Shown piece by piece: positions 61,884 to 64,000 of a stretch of 64,000 nt of DNA. The position numbers were made by a program, and so were the translations under genes. Numbering within the stretch: position 1 is the stretch's first letter; every line of letters starts with the position of its first letter. This DNA comes from an uncultured Muriicola sp. (GTDB lineage: Bacteria > Bacteroidota > Bacteroidia > Flavobacteriales > Flavobacteriaceae): NCBI RefSeq assembly GCF_947258935.1, contig NZ_CAMYKH010000002.1, positions 1 through 64,000 of the forward strand, given 5' to 3'. Below the pieces are notes generated by a model. The model made no database searches and was not told the origin of the DNA. It saw nothing but the letters and a program-made list of their open reading frames with translations.

Positions 61884-63956
61884 TTATTGGACTATTTCAA
61901 GTAGACCTTTTGCTAAAATATTATTAGAAGCAGATCCTACAAGTATTTCAAATTGCCCTGGCTCAACTATCCAATTTTCTGTTTTTACATCCCAAAATGC
62001 AAAGTCTCTTTCCGTTAATGTAAAATGCAAGGTTTTTTTAACTCCTGCATTTAACTGTACTTTCTGAAAATCTTTCAACTCTTTTAAAGGACGTTCCACA
62101 GAAGATTCTATATCACGAACATATATTTGGACTATTTCCTGTCCATCCATTGCTCCAGCGTTCTTAATATCAATTTTAAAACTTACGGATGAGCCTGCTT
62201 TGATTGATGCTTGTTCAATCTTCAAATTGCTGTATTCATATGTTGTATAAGACAAGCCAAAGCCAAAGTTATAAAGTGGCTCAATTTCTTTATGCTCGTA
62301 CCAACGGTAACCAACAAATATGCTTTCGTCATATTTCACATCAATTATTGGATCTATAATCTTATGATCTTCTTGCCAACCTGTGTATAATGCTGCACCT
62401 TTAGGGATGTAACCGTATCCTGGTGAATCTTTAAATGTTTTCTCTATAGTGATAGGTAACTTTCCAGATGGATTAGTACTACCAGCTACTATTTCAGCAA
62501 AAGCTTTAAACCCAATTTGTCCTGGATACCAGCTGTAAATTAAGCCTGCAATTTCATTGCTCCATTCGGTCATATTCATGCCACTACCAGAGCTCACAGC
62601 TACAATAGTATTCTTATTTAGTAACGCTATGTTTTTAATGGCTTTATTAACAGTTTCTGGAAAATCAAACGATTTATCCCACCCTTCAGAATCAAATGTT
62701 CCAGCACTATATATCACATAATCAGCATTTTTTATAGTTTGATTATCGGGCTTTTCCTGGTAAGTGACTTTGGTCCCATATACCTCTTTTAGCGCTGCAA
62801 GCATGGTTATAGTATCATAACCTTTAACTTCTGCAGCACCTCCACCACAAGGAATTTTTTCCGAATATTCTCCAGTAAGTAAAATTGAAATATCTGCTGA
62901 TTTAGGTATGGGTAAAACACCATTGTTTTTGAGAAGTACCATACTTTCACGCGCTGTTTGTAAGGCGACCTCAATATGATCATCGAAATTTTCGAAATAG
63001 CTAGTATCTTTTACGGGACGTTCAAGGAGACCCATCGCTATTTGTGTGGTTAATATGTTAGTTACCATTCTATCGATGTCTGCTTCTTCCACTTTTCCAT
63101 CTTCAAGAAGCGATTGTGCGGAAGAACGTAAAAAGAATTTATCTTTTTTCATATAAGCAGGATATTCTTCTCTAGGTTCACCAGGCATATCCAGATCAAG
63201 TCCGGATTTTATCACTTTTTCGGAATCAAAAACCGACCACCAATCGCTCATAACCAACCACTTAAAACCTAGATTCTCACGTAAAAGACCTGTAATAACA
63301 TCTTTGTTTTGGCCTGCATACTCACCATTTACCAAATTATAGGAAGTCATAACAGCCATTGCCCCTGCATTAACACCTGCTTCAAACGCTGGCATATAAA
63401 TTTCACGTAATGCTCTATCATCAACTATAGAATTTGATGTTCTTCTTTTGTAGTCTGTATTATTGGCAATAAAATGCTTTAAAGTAGCCATAGTACCTGT
63501 TTCTTGCATACCTACTACATAATTTTCTACCATACGCGCGGCCAAATACGGATCTTCGCCAAAGTATTCAAAGTTTCTACCGTTTTGAGATATTCTATAA
63601 ATGTTCATTCCTGGCCCTAAAAGCACCGCAATTTCCCCAGCTCTACATTCTTCGCCAATAGATTTTGCATAATTACTTGACAACTCCTTATTCCAAGTAC
63701 TTGCTAAGGCTATTGGACTTGGGAAAGCAACCGATTTTTCAAGTTGGTTAGGAAGCTCTGGTCGTATGTTAACACCTTGTGTGGCATCGGATAAATACAG
63801 CGCCGGTATATTAAACTTTTCAAACCCTTTTGTGTAAAACATGTTGTAACCACCTATTATTGAGATTTTCTCATCGATGGTCATTTGATTAAGGATTTCT
63901 ATGGCTTGTTTTTTTGCATCATTATATGCAATAGGAGGACTAAAAGGTTTGAACAT
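61884..63956 (-). CDS. Glycoside hydrolase family 3 protein (beta-glucosidase type), cytoplasmic
   Basis: A 690-aa GH3 enzyme. N-terminal (alpha/beta)8 domain: RISQNGRNFEYFGEDPYLAARM, TLKHFIANNTDYKRR and FKWLVMSDWWSVFD, where Asp238 is the predicted nucleophile. The C-terminal alpha/beta sandwich includes VLLKNNGVLPIPKSADI and a fibronectin type III-like domain (SIKAGSSVSFKIDIKNAGAMDGQEIVQIYV). There is no signal peptide, so it acts inside the cell, probably on sugars imported by the adjacent GPH symporter. The window ends about 44 bp upstream, so further operon genes could exist. Confidence 0.95.
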   Translation of the reverse strand: MFKPFSPPIAYNDAKKQAIEILNQMTIDEKISIIGGYNMFYTKGFEKFNIPALYLSDATQGVNIRPELPNQLEKSVAFPSPIALASTWNKELSSNYAKSIGEECRAGEIAVLLGPGMNIYRISQNGRNFEYFGEDPYLAARMVENYVVGMQETGTMATLKHFIANNTDYKRRTSNSIVDDRALREIYMPAFEAGVNAGAMAVMTSYNLVNGEYAGQNKDVITGLLRENLGFKWLVMSDWWSVFDSEKVIKSGLDLDMPGEPREEYPAYMKKDKFFLRSSAQSLLEDGKVEEADIDRMVTNILTTQIAMGLLERPVKDTSYFENFDDHIEVALQTARESMVLLKNNGVLPIPKSADISILLTGEYSEKIPCGGGAAEVKGYDTITMLAALKEVYGTKVTYQEKPDNQTIKNADYVIYSAGTFDSEGWDKSFDFPETVNKAIKNIALLNKNTIVAVSSGSGMNMTEWSNEIAGLIYSWYPGQIGFKAFAEIVAGSTNPSGKLPITIEKTFKDSPGYGYIPKGAALYTGWQEDHKIIDPIIDVKYDESIFVGYRWYEHKEIEPLYNFGFGLSYTTYEYSNLKIEQASIKAGSSVSFKIDIKNAGAMDGQEIVQIYVRDIESSVERPLKELKDFQKVQLNAGVKKTLHFTLTERDFAFWDVKTENWIVEPGQFEILVGSASNNILAKGLLEIVQ

Positions 63957-64000
63957 GGTGTCTGTTTTATATTCTTGGACAATGGGTTTGTTTCATACAA

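Overview
This 64 kb window is a chromosomal segment of a Bacteroidota bacterium, most likely a marine Flavobacteriaceae member. The evidence is the gene content: DUF3078 and Haem_bd proteins, short SPII lipoproteins, the DUF177-rpmF-fabH-accB-accC order, a B12-dependent RNR, and alginate lyase and GH3 genes. Several genes also have Bacteroidota-type promoters (TTTG, about 18-20 nt, then TAnnTTTG). Coding density is high. I see no rRNA, tRNA, CRISPR array, insertion sequence, prophage or obvious frameshift.

Layout. 1-4.5 kb: the 3' end of an alginate lyase (cut by the window edge), then a loose group of small secreted, membrane and VOC proteins. 4.6-8.1 kb: a minus-strand envelope-stress-like group, read as ECF sigma factor, a coupled 62-aa protein, an MscS-type channel, YegP-like, DUF3078 and MscL. 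8.6-14 kb: nrdJ behind a leader with three inverted repeats, then a PspC-DUF2339 membrane protein. 14-23.5 kb: an NTF2-like lipoprotein, a large S9 peptidase, a haem-binding protein, DoxX, MsrA, a CotH-like secreted protein, MltF, a TauE/SafE permease and two small membrane proteins missed by the ORF track. 23.6-26.5 kb: a two-gene sugar unit (sodium:solute symporter plus HGSNAT-like acyltransferase).

26.5-32.6 kb is the most interesting region. A tightly packed operon encodes an esterase, an ATP-grasp ligase with a histone-H1-like Lys/Ala/Pro tail (three 45-bp DNA repeats), a COG2170/YbdK carboxylate-amine ligase, a class I glutamine amidotransferase-fold protein and a protein resembling permuted (glutathionylspermidine-synthase-like) ATP-grasps. 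A second esterase is transcribed divergently. The set looks like a pathway that makes, and perhaps breaks, peptide or amide bonds, with unknown product.

32.6-53.6 kb is mostly housekeeping: ribE, pdxA, the fatty-acid initiation cluster, a DAO oxidoreductase with a GntP permease, an orphan ABC ATPase, a prolyl oligopeptidase, asd, a second near-identical mscL, alr, tdk, rsmI, OsmC and CMD proteins, recJ, lpxH and queD. 53.6-58.4 kb is a likely minus-strand operon of GNAT, MATE, enoyl-CoA hydratase, a membrane-bound LytTR regulator and an acyltransferase. 58.4-64 kb holds a universal stress protein, a possible RibK-like protein, and a GPH symporter with a GH3 glycosidase. With the alginate lyase at the other end, the last pair fits a polysaccharide-degrading lifestyle.
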